A stretch of DNA of 64,000 nt from the NCBI GenBank assembly GCA_035610835.1, contig CM069445.1, positions 82,223,786 through 82,287,785 on the forward strand, written 5' to 3'. The position numbers and the translations under genes are program-made. Positions within the stretch are counted from its first letter, which is position 1; each line of letters starts with the position of its first letter. Below are positions 35,028-48,013 of this stretch, one piece after another. A model generated the notes under the pieces. The model was not told the DNA's origin. It ran no database searches and worked only from the letters and a program-made list of their open reading frames with translations. The DNA comes from Ophiura sarsii. Taxonomy: Eukaryota; Echinodermata; Ophiuroidea; Amphilepidida; Ophiuridae.

Positions 35028-35610
35028 TTATTGCAGTGCATTAACGCATGTGCCTAAATATTGCACCTGTTAAGTTACGTCACTGTCCAGAGGAATTGAA
35101 ATAGAGTATAGACAACCTGGGTTAGATTGGCTGTGCTGTGATGGCTGTTGCATTGATGTTACAACTGCTCACAAGATGGGTTATGGGATATGTAAAAAAT
35201 ATGAATTTGTTTGGAGATACTTCTCCCAAACGTACTCCGTATTAAGCGGCTGGAAATGAGACTAAAATATATAACAAATAGGTTGCATGATGGAATTGAG
35301 ATTTATCGGATCCTTTTAAGCCGATGTATTCCTAGCATACGCTGTTGGCATGCTCCATGTTTAAACGACTGAAGAAGAGACTACCAAACAGATTGCATGA
35401 TGGGAGCACCAATTAGTAAGTACTCTGAGGAAGAATATGTCCCTAGTACTATATTACATGTTTATGCATCTGAAAAAGAGGATGAAATGTGAGAGGTATA
35501 CACCATTGCATGATGGGAACACTAACCAAGACAAAATGGCTGATAGCAGGCAGGTCTATTGATGTGAAATAACATCCATCTAATGAAATGATCAATGAGA
35601 GTTATACTAA
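35028..35610. other. Intergenic stretch, nothing recognised
   Basis: Several loosely similar phrases around GCATGATGGGA recur (35287, 35395, 35509), hinting at an old repeat. No gene. Confidence 0.4.
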
Positions 35611-36348
35611 GGCCAATAAGAAGGAAAAAGATCTGTTTCACATACCCCGCATGCGTAAGTATAGATTCACCTTTGCTGCATAGTGCATACCTCTATGTGA
35701 TGAGCTCAATTGTTGGCTTTTTTTAGTTTTCCTATGGAAAAAGTCGGGAAAAAACGCAATAGAAAAAGAATTTCTGCATTAAGCAAAGAAATTTAAATTA
35801 GAATTTAAGAAAATAAAAATTGCATATAGCATAGCATGTGAGATAAGACTTTTTTGCGGCGTAATTTGGTTGATAATATGCTAGCCAACTTCTGATTCTG
35901 TTGCCTGCCTATACACTGATGTAGAAGGGTTGGGGACTTTTAAATACATTATAAGTCTAGATATATATTGTGATCCACCTTATAAATACTAGGATATTTT
36001 TGATTTGACAACAATTTTTAACCATAAGAATATTACATAAATCGAAAATACACTTTGCGTCAAAAGACATTTGTATACATGATTATATCATAGGCCACAT
36101 CACATAACTGCTCTATTCGACGTCTCACATATATTTGGGTAGCTATACTACATGCTCTTTTATGCTTTTTTAATAGAACAAATAGCTATGCTAAATGCAG
36201 AAATTCTAATTTGTGTGTGTTTTTGGCCCCCTTTTTAAAAAATTGTTGCACTTTCACAGATTTTTAAAAACTGAACGTAGCAAAAGTGTCTGCACATACT
36301 TATGCCCGTGGGTATGTGAGACAGATCTTCGTATTTTTTTTCTTGGCC
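35611..36348. mobile_element. PIF/Harbinger-like MITE, 738 bp
   Basis: Ends GGCCAATAAGAAGGAAAAAG and TTTTTTTCTTGGCC with about 55 bp of imperfect TIR (inner part GATCTGTTTCACATACCC), flanked by TAA on both sides. No transposase frame. Confidence 0.7.
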
Positions 36349-37400
36349 TAAGCAAGTGTGAAGCCATATCCAAGCAGTACGTCAGATAGATCTGTATGTG
36401 ATGTGTTTAATGGTGAATAGAACCGTTTGTGATGCGATCAGTCAGGGAGTTTGCTCTTACAGGTTTGATACAGGTTTTTTTGTACTGTACTTAACACTTT
36501 CCACACTACTATTAGTTTTACCAATACAAAATAGATTTTACAGAATCCTTTCCCAATTTTCCCAAGTCTATCTCAAGGATTACTGATTCAATGCAGGCAT
36601 GTTTGTACTTATTTCAATGCAATATAGTAATGAAACTAATTATTAATTTTGACATTTTTAATAATTTTATGATATTTTGGAATGTCGTCTGCAGATGCGT
36701 GCCGCATGGGAAGTGTTAAAGGGGCACACTCTGCTCTTCTAGCCTTTTACTCTTAATTTTAACTTTATATGAGATTTTGTGAACTATTGCAAACCACTCC
36801 AATTCATAATAAGAATGTACATGCCTTTCCTACTGAAACTCTTAATATGTGTCATAATGGTGGGTAGCCCGATATCAGCCCAAATTTTTTCACTTGGCGC
36901 CCACTATTCTTGAATAAAGACATAGTATTCTAGAATTTGATTTACATTTATGCAGTGGTTTTTATGGTAGAAACAAAAATTGACTTTAAATGTTCAAATA
37001 AAACATACAACTTTTCGGGATAATTCAATACTTTTTAGCTGATAACTTCAGAACATCTCTGAGGCCTCAAATTTAGCCTGGACATTGAGAAATGGGATAG
37101 AGAATATGAGATAGAGAAATGTAATTTGATAATTAATAATGCGAAATATGAGCTTTTCTTCTGATGTCAAAATTCAATTTAAAAGCTAAATTGATCGGGT
37201 TTCCCACCTTAAACACTAAAACCTTTTCCTATGCACTATGGATATGTACCTACATGTATGTAAAGGTTAAGCTGCAATATGAATACTCTGGGGTGAAATG
37301 TAAAATTGACTATTATTCAGGTCCAAATTGGCTAGAATGATGATCATACCATGCACTGCCGTTTTCATTGGTCCAATTAGGTTGCTGCCACATGCAGGCA
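36349..37400. other. Intergenic stretch, nothing recognised
   Basis: AT-rich, with no coding frame beyond about 60 codons and no recognised repeat. Confidence 0.5.
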
Positions 37401-37417
37401 CACAAGTACACATGCTC

Positions 37418-37826
37418 AGTCCTTAGGGCAAGCATGTGCAACCTTTTCTACCACACGGGCCGCATTGCGATTTTGAGATCTATTCACGGGCCGCAGCGAT
37501 TGTCAAACATTCCAAAACACGTCTGAAGGAGGAGTAATAGGGAGAGGGGAAGTCCATTGCTCATGGAATACCCGCTTCTCTTCATGTAATTTCCTCTTTT
37601 TACTCGCTGTTGCTGCTGCAAGCGCCATTTTAACCAAGAATTTTATCACGCAATCACGCCTTGGGCGTCACCCTACTAATATAAGGAAGCACACCTCCAA
37701 ATCAATCTGCCATTTGTGTAAAACTAGGGAGTTCCGTTTAAAACGGGCCGCATCATTTGGAATTTTAGGATTGCTTTGCGGGCCGCAGATTAGAGGTCGG
37801 CGGGCCACAAAATTGCACATGCTCAG
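37418..37826. mobile_element. Possible hAT-like MITE, GGGCCGC-rich
   Basis: The left AGCATGTGCAACC and right TTGCACATGCT are inverted near the edges, and ACGGGCCGC and GCGGGCCGC motifs mirror each other inside. CATGCTCAGTCCT occurs at both edges. Exact borders are ambiguous. Confidence 0.45.
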
Positions 37827-37872
37827 TCCTGAAGGGAATTCCACAAAGAGTCGCATACCTCTTTGCAACATT

Positions 37873-38105
37873 TGTTTCCGTCCCTTGATTTGGTCCACCA
37901 TTTATAAAGATAGCCGCCATATAGATATAGAGAGTTATGTACTAGGGTATTGTTCCCGTCCCTTGATTTGGTCCACCATTTATAAAGATAGCCGCCATAT
38001 AGATATAGAGAGTTATGTACTAGGGTATTGTTCCCGTCCCTTGATTTGGTCCACCATTTATAAAGATAGCCGCCATATAGATATAGAGAGTTATGTACTA
38101 GGGTA
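37873..38105. repeat. Tandem repeat, 78 bp x 3
   Basis: Three almost identical units, each containing TCCCTTGATTTGGTCCACC and ATAGAGAGTTATGTACTAGG. The period is a multiple of three, so frames stay open on both strands (130 and 124 codons). I see no protein family in them. Confidence 0.9.
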
Positions 38106-38602
38106 AAAGTCCGTTTTATATTGAAATCCCAGAGTATTAATTTGTAGCTCTGCCTTAATGACACAAACGCGTCATTTTCATCCCCTCTGAGCTGCACTGA
38201 AACATCAATCGCCTAAGTTATACACATGTAGGGCCTATACCTATTCTTGTTAATCTGCATATATTTGTGAAGCGAGTATTTCAGTGAATGTACCATATTG
38301 TTGTACACAAGATAAAGCTCAGGCGTTTGTGCTTATGCGCTCAAAGGGGAATCTTAATACTCAATTGTAATTTGTAAATGCTGCATTGATTAATCACTGG
38401 AATACACTCAAAGATCACTGCATAGAGGTAGATGCATGAAATATAGTGCACCAGGATTGTTAAAATACTGGTGCAGGTGTCCCAGAATGATTTATACCTT
38501 GTTTTAAATACAGAAGCAACCGTCAGTCCAAATCTAATACCGGCAGTATTATATGGGGAGCAATATTTCCTACTTACTCTGTTTCGTCAAGGTATTGTTA
38601 TA

Positions 38603-39092
38603 CGAGGGGCATTCAATAAATACCTGCAACCATTGAAAATCTCTGAACCGTGACACGTGTCAGTAAAATAAACTTATGATACTTAAACTGTAAGTCTTAC
38701 TCTTTTCTCACAGAAAATTTGGAACACGTAGGTCATTATTATCATTACATTTCAGCACTGTGAATACGGTGATCTCAGGGCACTGGTTGGGGAATTAACT
38801 GTTACAATGGCGGGAAATTTGAAGGAAAAGTTTATGGCATGCATTAAGATACGTGCGTTAACAGTGTTAATATTGGCATTGATTAATAAGGCTGATTCTT
38901 GTCAATTTTCAGTGCCCAGAGACTATGATGTTTATAGTACAGAAATTACATGATAAAAATGACCCACATGTTTGATATTTTCTGTGAGAAAGGGGTAAGA
39001 CTTACAGTCTAAGTATCATGAGTTTATTTTATTGACACATGTCACGGTTCAGAGATTTTCAATGGTTGCAGGTATTTATTGAATGCCCCTCG
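38603..39092. mobile_element. TA-flanked MITE, CGAGGGGCATTCAATAAA ends
   Basis: Inverted arms of over 110 bp (CGAGGGGCATTCAATAAATA and complement), TA on both sides. No coding frame. Confidence 0.8.
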
Positions 39093-40228
39093 TACATTTC
39101 AATCTGGCATGACATTATTGAATATCAGTGAAAATGCATATGTTTTGTTTCTAGAAAAATTGGAAAATTAATGCACTTGCGGAAATGTTGATTTGCTCAC
39201 AATAGCACTCCCCTTTGTCTAATTTCTCTAGAAACAACACGTACATACACATTTATTGACCTATATATAACTAGTTTCAAAAGAGGCAATGTTGGTAAAA
39301 CGTGGAATCTACCTAATTTACAGAAGTACAGAGTACATAATTTATGCCAGCAACGTCCGATTTGTAAAATTCAAAATTCCTATGAAAGCTAAATATATAT
39401 AGATGTTACAATCATAAGCACTTTGACCAATAATAGTTTTATTCATAACTAAATAAATGAACCTTTCCCGGTATATAAATTGTTCTGGGAGATTCTGTGG
39501 GGAGGGAAAAGATAAGTAGTGTCAGGATATATATGTCATGCTATTTTAATGATTATACTTCAGATTATGTAATTATAGACATAGCCATGGTTGTTTGGCT
39601 TTAAGGAAATCATGTATTTATTGAGATCGTTATTTTAAAGATAAATAGTAAATAATCTGTTTAACATGTTAATATTTGTATTTTAGATAAAGTAGGATAT
39701 TTTTATTTCCCCCGTCCTTATTGCATTAGATATCCATCCTGAATCCAAGCCTTATGATTCCTATGCTTTTTTCTTATACTTAGTATGTTTTGCATGGAAT
39801 TTCCACTTTGATACACTTCTTCCCATATTCGTTATTGGCAAAAGATAAAAAAGAAATAATGAAATATTTGATCGGTAATTAATTCGAAACTGAGTTGGGT
39901 ACGGGTAAACTACACTGGTTCCCTTCATCTGATGGTCTTCCGACCCACCCGCAAGCATCTTCTTCTTTTTCTTTCATGATCTTAGTGAAACTCACTTTAT
40001 TCCGATTTAATATGGGATAAAGCAAAATTCACTAAAATAAAATGATTTTTGAACAAATCAACGGATTTCACTAGGATCATGTATGAAAGAAAACAATCGC
40101 CACTCTGACTGCCTTGACGTATGCGGGGTCCTTTAAATTACTATACATGTGATAGTCAACATTCATAATTAAGTGTACGTTTGTGTATGCAAGGTGAATG
40201 CACAAATCCGTACATGTATGCATAAAAA
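39093..40228. other. Intergenic stretch, little recognised
   Basis: 39165-39215 resembles 1440-1490 in the duplicated block (TGCTCACAATAGCAC). Otherwise no gene or repeat recognised. Confidence 0.45.
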
Positions 40229-40805
40229 CAATCTGGCAAACGCCCTCTGGTCTCTATACTGCTGCGGCCACGCTATGAAATACGCAAGCGTCGATATGTA
40301 GTCACGTACGACGTGGGATGAATCTTACCCAAAGGCGCACCCACATGTGACCTTCGTTAGCGGAGTTCCGCAGCAGAGGGCTCAGTACACTGGGAAACAA
40401 TCTGGCAAATGCCCTCTGGTCTCTATACTGCTGCGGCCACGCTATGAAATACGCAAGCGTCGATATGTAGTCACGTACCACGTGGGATGAATCTTACCCA
40501 AAGGCGCACCCACATGTGACCTTCGTTAGCGGAGTTCCGCAGCAGAGGGCTCAGTACACTGGAAAACAATCTTGCAAATGCCCTCTACTTCTGCGGCCAC
40601 GCTATGAAATACGCAAGCGTCGATATGTAGTCACGTACGACGTGTGATGAATCGTACCCAAAGGCGCACCCACATGTGGCCTTCGTTAGCGGAGTTCCGC
40701 AGCAGAGGGCTCAGTGCACTGGAAAACAAGGACAAAGGCGCACCCACATGTGGCCTTCGTTAGCGGAGTTCTGCAGCAGAGGGCTCAGTACACTGGAAAA
40801 CAAGG
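40229..40805. repeat. Tandem repeat, 169 bp x about 3.4
   Basis: Units begin CAATCTGGCAAA at 40229 and 40398 and CAATCTTGCAAA at 40567. A partial fourth unit (40730-40800) keeps only the AAAGGCGCACCCACATGTGG to GAGGGCTCAGTACACTGG part. Each unit has several short palindromes such as CACGTACGACGTG. Confidence 0.9.
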
Positions 40806-42060
40806 ACCAAAATTGCCATATTTTTCCTTTGGAAAAGTGTTCTTTTATTGGAGCTATTTTTAACCTATGTATAACAAATATTACCTTGCCTCTGATTTTG
40901 GTCATGCCGTTTTCAGTGTGTAAATATGCAAGTATTGGATCAAAACAAGTGTCTCTTAATCCACTCATGTGGCTCTTTTTATCCTAAATATGACCATTGT
41001 TGTGATATTTTAGTAACTGATGTGACCATGAAATGTATTTTCAAAGTGTGTGATGTTACAAACAAAAGTTCCCAGAATCAATTATAGAACTGTTGGAAAT
41101 GAAATTGAATGTTAAATATGAAGTGTATGATTGTATATAATTTATGTACTGTATAAAATTGTGTATTAAATATAACATGATGTAATCGATGGTATCCACA
41201 TTGTTGTGTATTAATCGGCAGTGCTCAACAAGTAACTTAATGGGTGCTGAAAATTATTGTCGTACATTTGTTGTTGGCATGGGGGAGGGGGGGGGGTGAT
41301 TGACCAGTGGCGGTGCCAGTATCAACATTTTAGGGGGAAACGGGGGAAAGAAAAAATGTATGGGAAAAATGCGCGCAAAGCGATTGCCTGAAATTAGCTC
41401 AGTTTGTTCTGAATAAGACATTTCTATTACAGTGAGCATTTGATCATGCATTAAATTTGGGGTGGGGGTCATCCCCCATGGTCAAATATTGAGGGGGTAT
41501 CCCCCAGTATTCACGCATATGCTGAAAATGCTCATAATTTTCAAATTTTAACTCCTACAAAGTAATATTATTGTCCTCTTTGATGCTGTTCGCGACTGTT
41601 GGTTAACAATTACAATGCTACAGCCAAAAGAATGAGACGTACGATTTTTCATTTTCGCACTTATGTTTAACACACCAGATGTAATAATGTACGTGACAGA
41701 TAAATGTATGGGCGGTATTGATCAATTGAAGCATACCCGACTGGCGAGTTGTAGCTGCAAGTTTAATAATGACCTATACTTCACCACGGCTTGTGTGTTG
41801 AACAGCTAAGAACAGATTAAAAAATAAAATCCTCTTGGTCTTTGACAAGTAGCAAGACTAAACCATAATTTGCATAAAAGAAGTTGAATGAAATTGGTAA
41901 AAATTAAGAACAGTGAAATTATGGTCTGATTTGCATTGTCTATTTATGAAATGGCATTCAAATCATTGGTCATTGTTGAAAGGGATTAAATCATGTTTCA
42001 GCATAGACGTCCATCACCCAATCTGTAATCCCTAAATAATATGGAGAGGGGCAATGTAAT
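40806..42060. other. Intergenic stretch, no gene seen
   Basis: AT-rich. The stretch 41281-41510 has G-rich runs and a CAGTGGCGGTGCCAG phrase like a hAT-type MITE end, without a matching second end. Confidence 0.4.
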
Positions 42061-42074
42061 AGTGTCGGGCAGTA

Positions 42075-42262
42075 CTGTGGCATATAGGTTTTTCATATAC
42101 CATATTGGGGGTAGGGGGGGGGGGGGGGGGGGGTGGGGGGCAAAAATTGAAAGTGAACTGACAATTGCCGCCTAGTCAGAAACTTGAAAGGGGGAGTGTA
42201 GATGTGGTGTCCCCAAACCGTCGCTCCACCCTACCACCACCCCTCGGCTGGCTACGCCAACA
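42075..42262. mobile_element. Diverged relative of the 9990-10234 MITE
   Basis: Shares the order GGTTTTTCATAT, a G tract, then AAAATTGAAAGTGAACTGAC with that element. The right side has GGCTGGCTACGCC. Borders are unclear. Confidence 0.4.
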
Positions 42263-42417
42263 GGGTATAATTAAAACTAAACCATACTTTGCATGCAATA
42301 TTATTAAGGTGAAAAACATCCCAAATTTTAGAATATGTTAGGAAAATCAAGATAGTTGGTGTAAGATCACAGTACTTTACTTACAAGCATAGCGTGTTAC
42401 TTTTCTTTGCTTTAAAG

Positions 42418-42992
42418 TATCAGTTCATCAAAGTTTACCAATTTGAATTTTGGGCAAAGCCGCTACCTTGATTGAAACAATATTCAAACTACATCAGCAA
42501 TAACAGAGAAAGCTTGAACCTTTTCTTCTTCTTTTTCACTTTTTTTTCTTTCTCTTTTTTCTCGCCTGATATGTCAAGTGTTTTTTTGTAATCTTTTTGA
42601 TTAATTTCTCAGATAACATCTTTCATTTGCTGAAAATGCTCAATCTTTATTTTTAAAAAAGAATTTCCCATTAATAATAAAAATTGTTGTCAATTATCAG
42701 TTCATCAAAGTTTACCAATTTGAATTTTGGGCAAAGCCGCTACCTTGATTGAAACAATATTCAAACTACATCAGCAATAACAGAGAAAGCTTGAACCTTT
42801 TCTTCTTCTTTTTCACTTTTTTTTCTTTCTCTTTTTTCTCGCCTGATATATCAAGTGTTTTTATGTAATCTTATTTGATTAATTTCTCAGGAAACATCTT
42901 TCCTTTGCTGAAAGCAAAGTTGATTTCATGGGGTTTTTTCATGCTCAATCTTTATTTTTAAAAAAATCCCAACTTATCAAAATTGTTGTCAA
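42418..42992. repeat. Tandem duplication, 277 bp x 2
   Basis: Two direct copies start TATCAGTTCATCAAAG at 42418 and 42695. The second carries a small insertion near 42913. Includes a TTCTTCTTTTTC pyrimidine run. Confidence 0.9.
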
Positions 42993-43293
42993 TTTTTTCC
43001 AACGACGAATTACAAATGCGCTATATTTTCCTCGATTTCTGGAAAGATTAACCGCACGCTCTGCACGAATCAATTTCTTTTAATTCACCTGTCGAGTTAT
43101 TTCCATATGAACATAACACTTTAGTTTTGCGCAAATCAAAAAGTCCTTTGTATGTCACACCTCTGTACGATTACGCTCTTCATTAATCAACATTTACACT
43201 TATAGTCTGCTGGCATTCTATAGCATACACGTTTCATGTTGATTGCAAAATTCATTAAGACATTTTCCGCACTTGTGTTGTGACATATGCATA

Positions 43294-43370
43294 CAGGGTG
43301 AGTCAAAATATTCAAGTCCCGTTTTCAAAAAATCAGGAAAAATACTTCTTGTCAAACATGTGTCAATTTC
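43294..43370. mobile_element. Solo end of a Tc1/mariner-like MITE
   Basis: CAGGGTGAGTCAAAATATTC and the following 60 bases are the inverted counterpart of 57556-57624. No second end nearby. Confidence 0.5.
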
Positions 43371-43851
43371 TTCTTGATTATAAGAGTAAACACACTTCCT
43401 CATACTTAGTGAAGTTTTCAAGACAATACCTAATTGCGCGCCATAATTACAACATATTTACTAAAATGCGCGAAATAAGAAGGGTTCCAAGAATACATGA
43501 ATAAAGCCAAGTTGGTGGATGTTACCAATACTGCACTAATAGTTAGTCACCCGATACAACAAACTTTATACCTGTTGACATTTTATCAATAAAACAACAT
43601 TTGATTGCGATGTTATGATATACGGTATTGCACAAACATATTCATAACACTTAAAGTAGGCATTTGTTCGCATTTGTTAAGGTGTGTGATGGTCTGAAAC
43701 TGACATGTTTCATTTGTAGACCAAATTAAGCTAGCTTCAGGCAATTTTGGCATTAAAAGCCAAAGATCTGATGCTGATCCCGCCACTAGTTATCAATTGG
43801 TGACCTGCTGAAATTTTAAATGTCGCAAAGAAAAATGAGAGGAAAGAATAT

Positions 43852-44575
43852 GTGACCTGGCACCACAAAATGAGAGTTAAGTCGCGAAAATAAAAATTGA
43901 TTTATTCACATTTTCAAAAAGTAGATGTCCTCAGGTTTAAAATGACACCAAAGTTGGTATAATAGGCCATTCCAAAGTGAAATTATGATAAATTGAAGTT
44001 AATCACCGCTGAATTATTGAATTGGAGAAAAAGGCCTGCAAAGTTAGTGAAGCTTATCGTCACTTGGTGTACAAATGCCAATCACAGGTCTTAATCGAAA
44101 GATTGTTTATGCCAAAGACCTCGTATTAAACGGCCTCTCATTGGTTCATTTGGGAGTATACAGGGTTCAAACTACTAGCTTCGGAAAGCCCTGACCTTTA
44201 AGACCATACCAAATTTGTCATAAGGGATACTAATTTAAACCCTTGGAAATGACGATGTAAACATGGTAATTTCGAGACATTTCAAAAAAAATTCCCTCTC
44301 TTTGCGTGACTTTCTTGAGATGTAAGAATAAAATGCCCTCTAAAACTGAGACTAGAATACCATATGGTATACTAGTCTTATCTCTAAAATGACTTCAAAA
44401 CATATTTAGACCCAACATATTTTCTTAATACTTCGGGATGTGATACATAAATAATTTTTCTTTCCGAAAATGAAAATATCTCACTTTCGACCTCCCCTTG
44501 TCAAATCCACTATTTCAGGCCATAACTAAAAATCAGCCCCAGCGACTTTATGCTCAATTTGATGTGCCAGGTCAC
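43852..44575. mobile_element. MITE with GTGACCTGGCAC ends
   Basis: Left GTGACCTGGCACCACAAAA and right TTTGATGTGCCAGGTCAC are inverted over about 25 bp. 724 bp, no coding frame. Confidence 0.65.
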
Positions 44576-45117
44576 AAAAAAGGAATTTATAAAATAATCA
44601 ACACTTTTATTTTAACTAAAAACTTCATTAAATCAAAACCATATTTTTAATCAAAATGTCTTGCAATCAAAACTGATTTTAATGAACATTTATAAATAAG
44701 AAAAATGTCTTTATACATACATAACATTTGAAGAATTTTGATTAATCTTTGCGGCTTTTTTAATCACAGAGTTACCGCTTTCACATTATTGCTTTTATTT
44801 TGTCTATTTTTCGGCGGATGGGGAAATCCCCAGGAAAATACTTCTTCTGCTCTTAATGATAAGGCTAAAGGCGAACTCCCGGGTTAGACATTTTTCTTCT
44901 AATACTTCCGAGATTGTATTGTTTTTCAATATTATTTAGTAGTAAAAGACCATTATATCTAATGTGATATTTTGTTGTGTCAAATCTTGTGATTACATAA
45001 TAACCCACGATAGGTCAAGCCAGTTGGAAGGGGGGGTGCTTGGGGTGCTGCAGCAACCCCTTGTTTTATTTAAGGGGTACGCAGCACCCCTAAGATTTTA
45101 AGGTTTTTGAAGCTTAA

Positions 45118-45485
45118 AGGCATATTATGTGATCTTTTCCAAGTAGCGCCCTCTATCATTGATTTTTACTATGAAAGCAGATTTGCTTGCAGATTTACAT
45201 TTTTAATCATAAATATCCTCTAAGTTACAGATCGATACGATTCCTAATTACTTCAAAGTCATGGTTTGAAAATAGTTTGTACCGAGCGGTACCATCTATT
45301 TTTTCAAATTTTACTCTAAACTCACTCTAAAACTATGATTTTGAGGTTATTAGGAATCGTGTCACTCTGTAACTTGGAATATATTTATGATTTATGATCA
45401 GAAAAGTAAATCTGCAAGAAAATCTGCTTTTTTTTCTTTCTCGAGGATTGAGGGCGTCCCCTGGAAAAGATCACATAATATACCT
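45118..45485. mobile_element. TTAA-flanked foldback MITE, second copy
   Basis: TTAA at 45114-45117 and 45486-45489. Arms of about 170 bp are inverted and match 19104-19476. Confidence 0.8.
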
Positions 45486-45487
45486 TT

Positions 45488-45990
45488 AACAAGATGGCTT
45501 CAAAAACGTTTTCTGAACCATTTAAGTTTTAAAAAATTGCGAGCTTCGCGCGTTGTAGTTTCAATTGTTTAATTATGCAAGCTTAACAAGATGGCTTCCA
45601 AACGTTTTCTTAACCATTTTAGTTTAAACAAATGAAATTTTTGCGAGCTTCGCGCGTTGTAGTTTCAATGTTTAATTATTCAAGCTTAACAACAAGATAG
45701 CTTCAGGAACGTTTTCTGGACCGTTTTAGTTTAAAAAACTGGAAGTTTTTGCGCGCTTCGCGCGTTGTTGTTTCAATGTTTCCTTTTTCATCCATAACAA
45801 GATGGCTTCAAGAACATTTTCTGGAACATTTAAGTTTAAAATCTGGATTTTTTTTGCGCGCTCCGTTTTAGTTTTACTGTTTTGCGCACTTCGCGCGAAA
45901 TATTTAATTTTCCATGTTAAATTATTCAAATTTAACAAGATGGTTACAGGAACATTGTTCTGGAACTTTTTAGTGTTAAAATTGCCAATT
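45488..45990. repeat. Tandem repeat, about 100 bp x 5, diverged
   Basis: Units begin AACAAGATGGCTTC or a variant at about 45488, 45586, 45690, 45797 and 45934. Each carries ACGTTTTCTG and most carry GAGCTTCGCGCGTTGTAG or a variant. Confidence 0.8.
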
Positions 45991-46795
45991 TGCTCAGCCC
46001 CTGAACCCACCAGGAGCTCTAAAGCGGGCCCCTGGACCCCACGCCGTATTGACTAAGACTTACAAATGTACAGCACCACCATTTTAAAATATACTTCTTG
46101 CGAAAGGTGTTTCTAATAATGACGTCTGTCCAAATCTATACCTTATTATCAAAATCTGAAATGTAATGAAATCAAATATGTATATACAATATGCATTCAA
46201 AAGTGAAAATTACTTTGCTCCATTCTCCTCCGAGGACGTGCTGCAGCTTAGAGTGGTTCTTCGTATTTAATTTTTTTTTAATCTAGATGCCAGACGTCTT
46301 TCCCCCTCCCCATGATGTAATAACAAACTCTTGTGTGTGTGTATATATACAAGCAAATATAAATGTGTAAAGTTAAAATCATGTCGCGAAAGGCAAAATC
46401 CGTGTGTGACACGAAAAGAGGTGAGCTTAAAACGCGTGACCATATACAAAAATATTTGGTTATGCGCCCCCTGATCACAGGCCTGTAGGCTGTATCCCTC
46501 ATGCCCTCTCCCCCCCCCCCCCCCCCCCCCCCAATTGAAAATTACGGAACTGCATTTTCATTCTCTAAACACAAATGGCCCTTGTCATCATCAATCATTT
46601 TTACAGATTTTAGAAAGGAATTACTTACGATGTATTAATACGATGTGTCATAACAATGTCACTCACTTGAAAAACACTGTATTGATATAATTGTGTAGGC
46701 ACTTCACTAAAGGGATATGGGTAAACTGGCAAGGAAAAGAAAAGGAGAAGTAGAAGATTGATTCCCACAATAAAATTTAAAGCACGGAAGTTAAA

Positions 46796-47167
46796 AAGGT
46801 TTGGTGTAAGTCACTCATTCTGCGCAAATCTATTAGTTTACCTACGCTCTACGCACATTCATGTATCAATTTGATTCATGAAAGTAGAATTCATTGGTGA
46901 GTGAGTGACTATTTGCTACTTTGTGTGAATAACTTTGTAAGCTGTTTAGTACCACTGTACGATATACGTGAATTTGATGCCAGCGTATCAGCTTGCACGA
47001 AAGTTAAAAAAAAGGTTTGGTGCAAGTCACTCATTCTGCGCAAATCTATTAGTTTACCTATGCTCTACGCACATTCATGCATCAATTTGATTCATGAAAG
47101 TATTAAACAGTCATTGGTACCACTGTACGGTACGATATACGTGAATTTGATGCCCGTGTATCAGCTT
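46796..47167. repeat. Direct repeat pair upstream of the receptor gene
   Basis: Two copies about 216 bp apart start AGGTTTGGTGTAAGTCACTC and AGGTTTGGTGCAAGTCACTC. They share CTACGCACATTCATG, TACCACTGTACG and ATACGTGAATTTGATGCC. They end about 850 bp before the receptor start codon. Confidence 0.85.
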
Positions 47168-47180
47168 GTATAAAACATTA

Positions 47181-48013
47181 TCAAGTGGTGATTCTACATA
47201 ATTTCATAAAGAGTACATATTCGCTTCCGTTATCTCCGTATTCTTGGTTATTGCCATCTCTCTAAAAAGACGTCTTTTGATAGATTTGTCATAACAATTC
47301 ATATATAAGGTGATCGTCGCTTCACTCGTAAAGAAAGACGTCTATTTGAAATCTTTATCAACTGGAAATACTGGTCATCATCTTTAAGCGTTGACTACCA
47401 TGCCACACTGGTCGTCTTTTCAGCATCTTTGCTCAAGGTATATGAATCGTGCTATCATATCATAACAGATTTCTTATCTAAAATTCGTAAACACTGTTTC
47501 TGTTAAGACGACAGCTAATTTCAAGCACGGATAACGTTACGTTATTTCATCTATACCTATGTGACCTACGAGCATCATCATTGTTTCTGATGATCGTAAT
47601 GACATTTCTTTACATTTCACAGCTACATGTACGTACCTTTCCTTTCATCATATTGCTGCGGAAAATAACGATAAGTGATTCGATTGGAGATTTAGAAACT
47701 CTGTTACAAGATTCCATTGTTGCATCATTTCACATTTTGCGTCATGTACCACCGCTAGTTTACAACAATATATTCTAAGAAAATTGACGTTAACTCCTTC
47801 AAGAACGAAAGCCAATAAAAACCCGATATTTCTGCAATGCAAGCAGTAACATATTGTGGTGCAATGGTAATTGGTCATTTTGAAAGACATTTTATTTAAA
47901 CGTACTATATTAAAACTAGGACTTTATTATTTGTTACTACTTTTGGTCAACAAAACCGCAACTACTTGTGTCGACTATACACTTCGCACGTGATTCATAA
48001 GACATAACTGATC
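47181..48013. other. Upstream region of the receptor gene
   Basis: No other gene and no clear TATA box. An in-frame TAA at 48005-48007 directly precedes the ATG, which supports the chosen start. Confidence 0.45.

Noticed and set aside
37714..38197. 130- and 124-codon frames on opposite strands
   Set aside because: Generated by the 78-bp tandem repeat whose period is a multiple of three; no recognisable domain.
37873..40805. CRISPR-like arrays
   Set aside because: The repeats are directly abutting tandem units without unique spacers, in a eukaryotic context.
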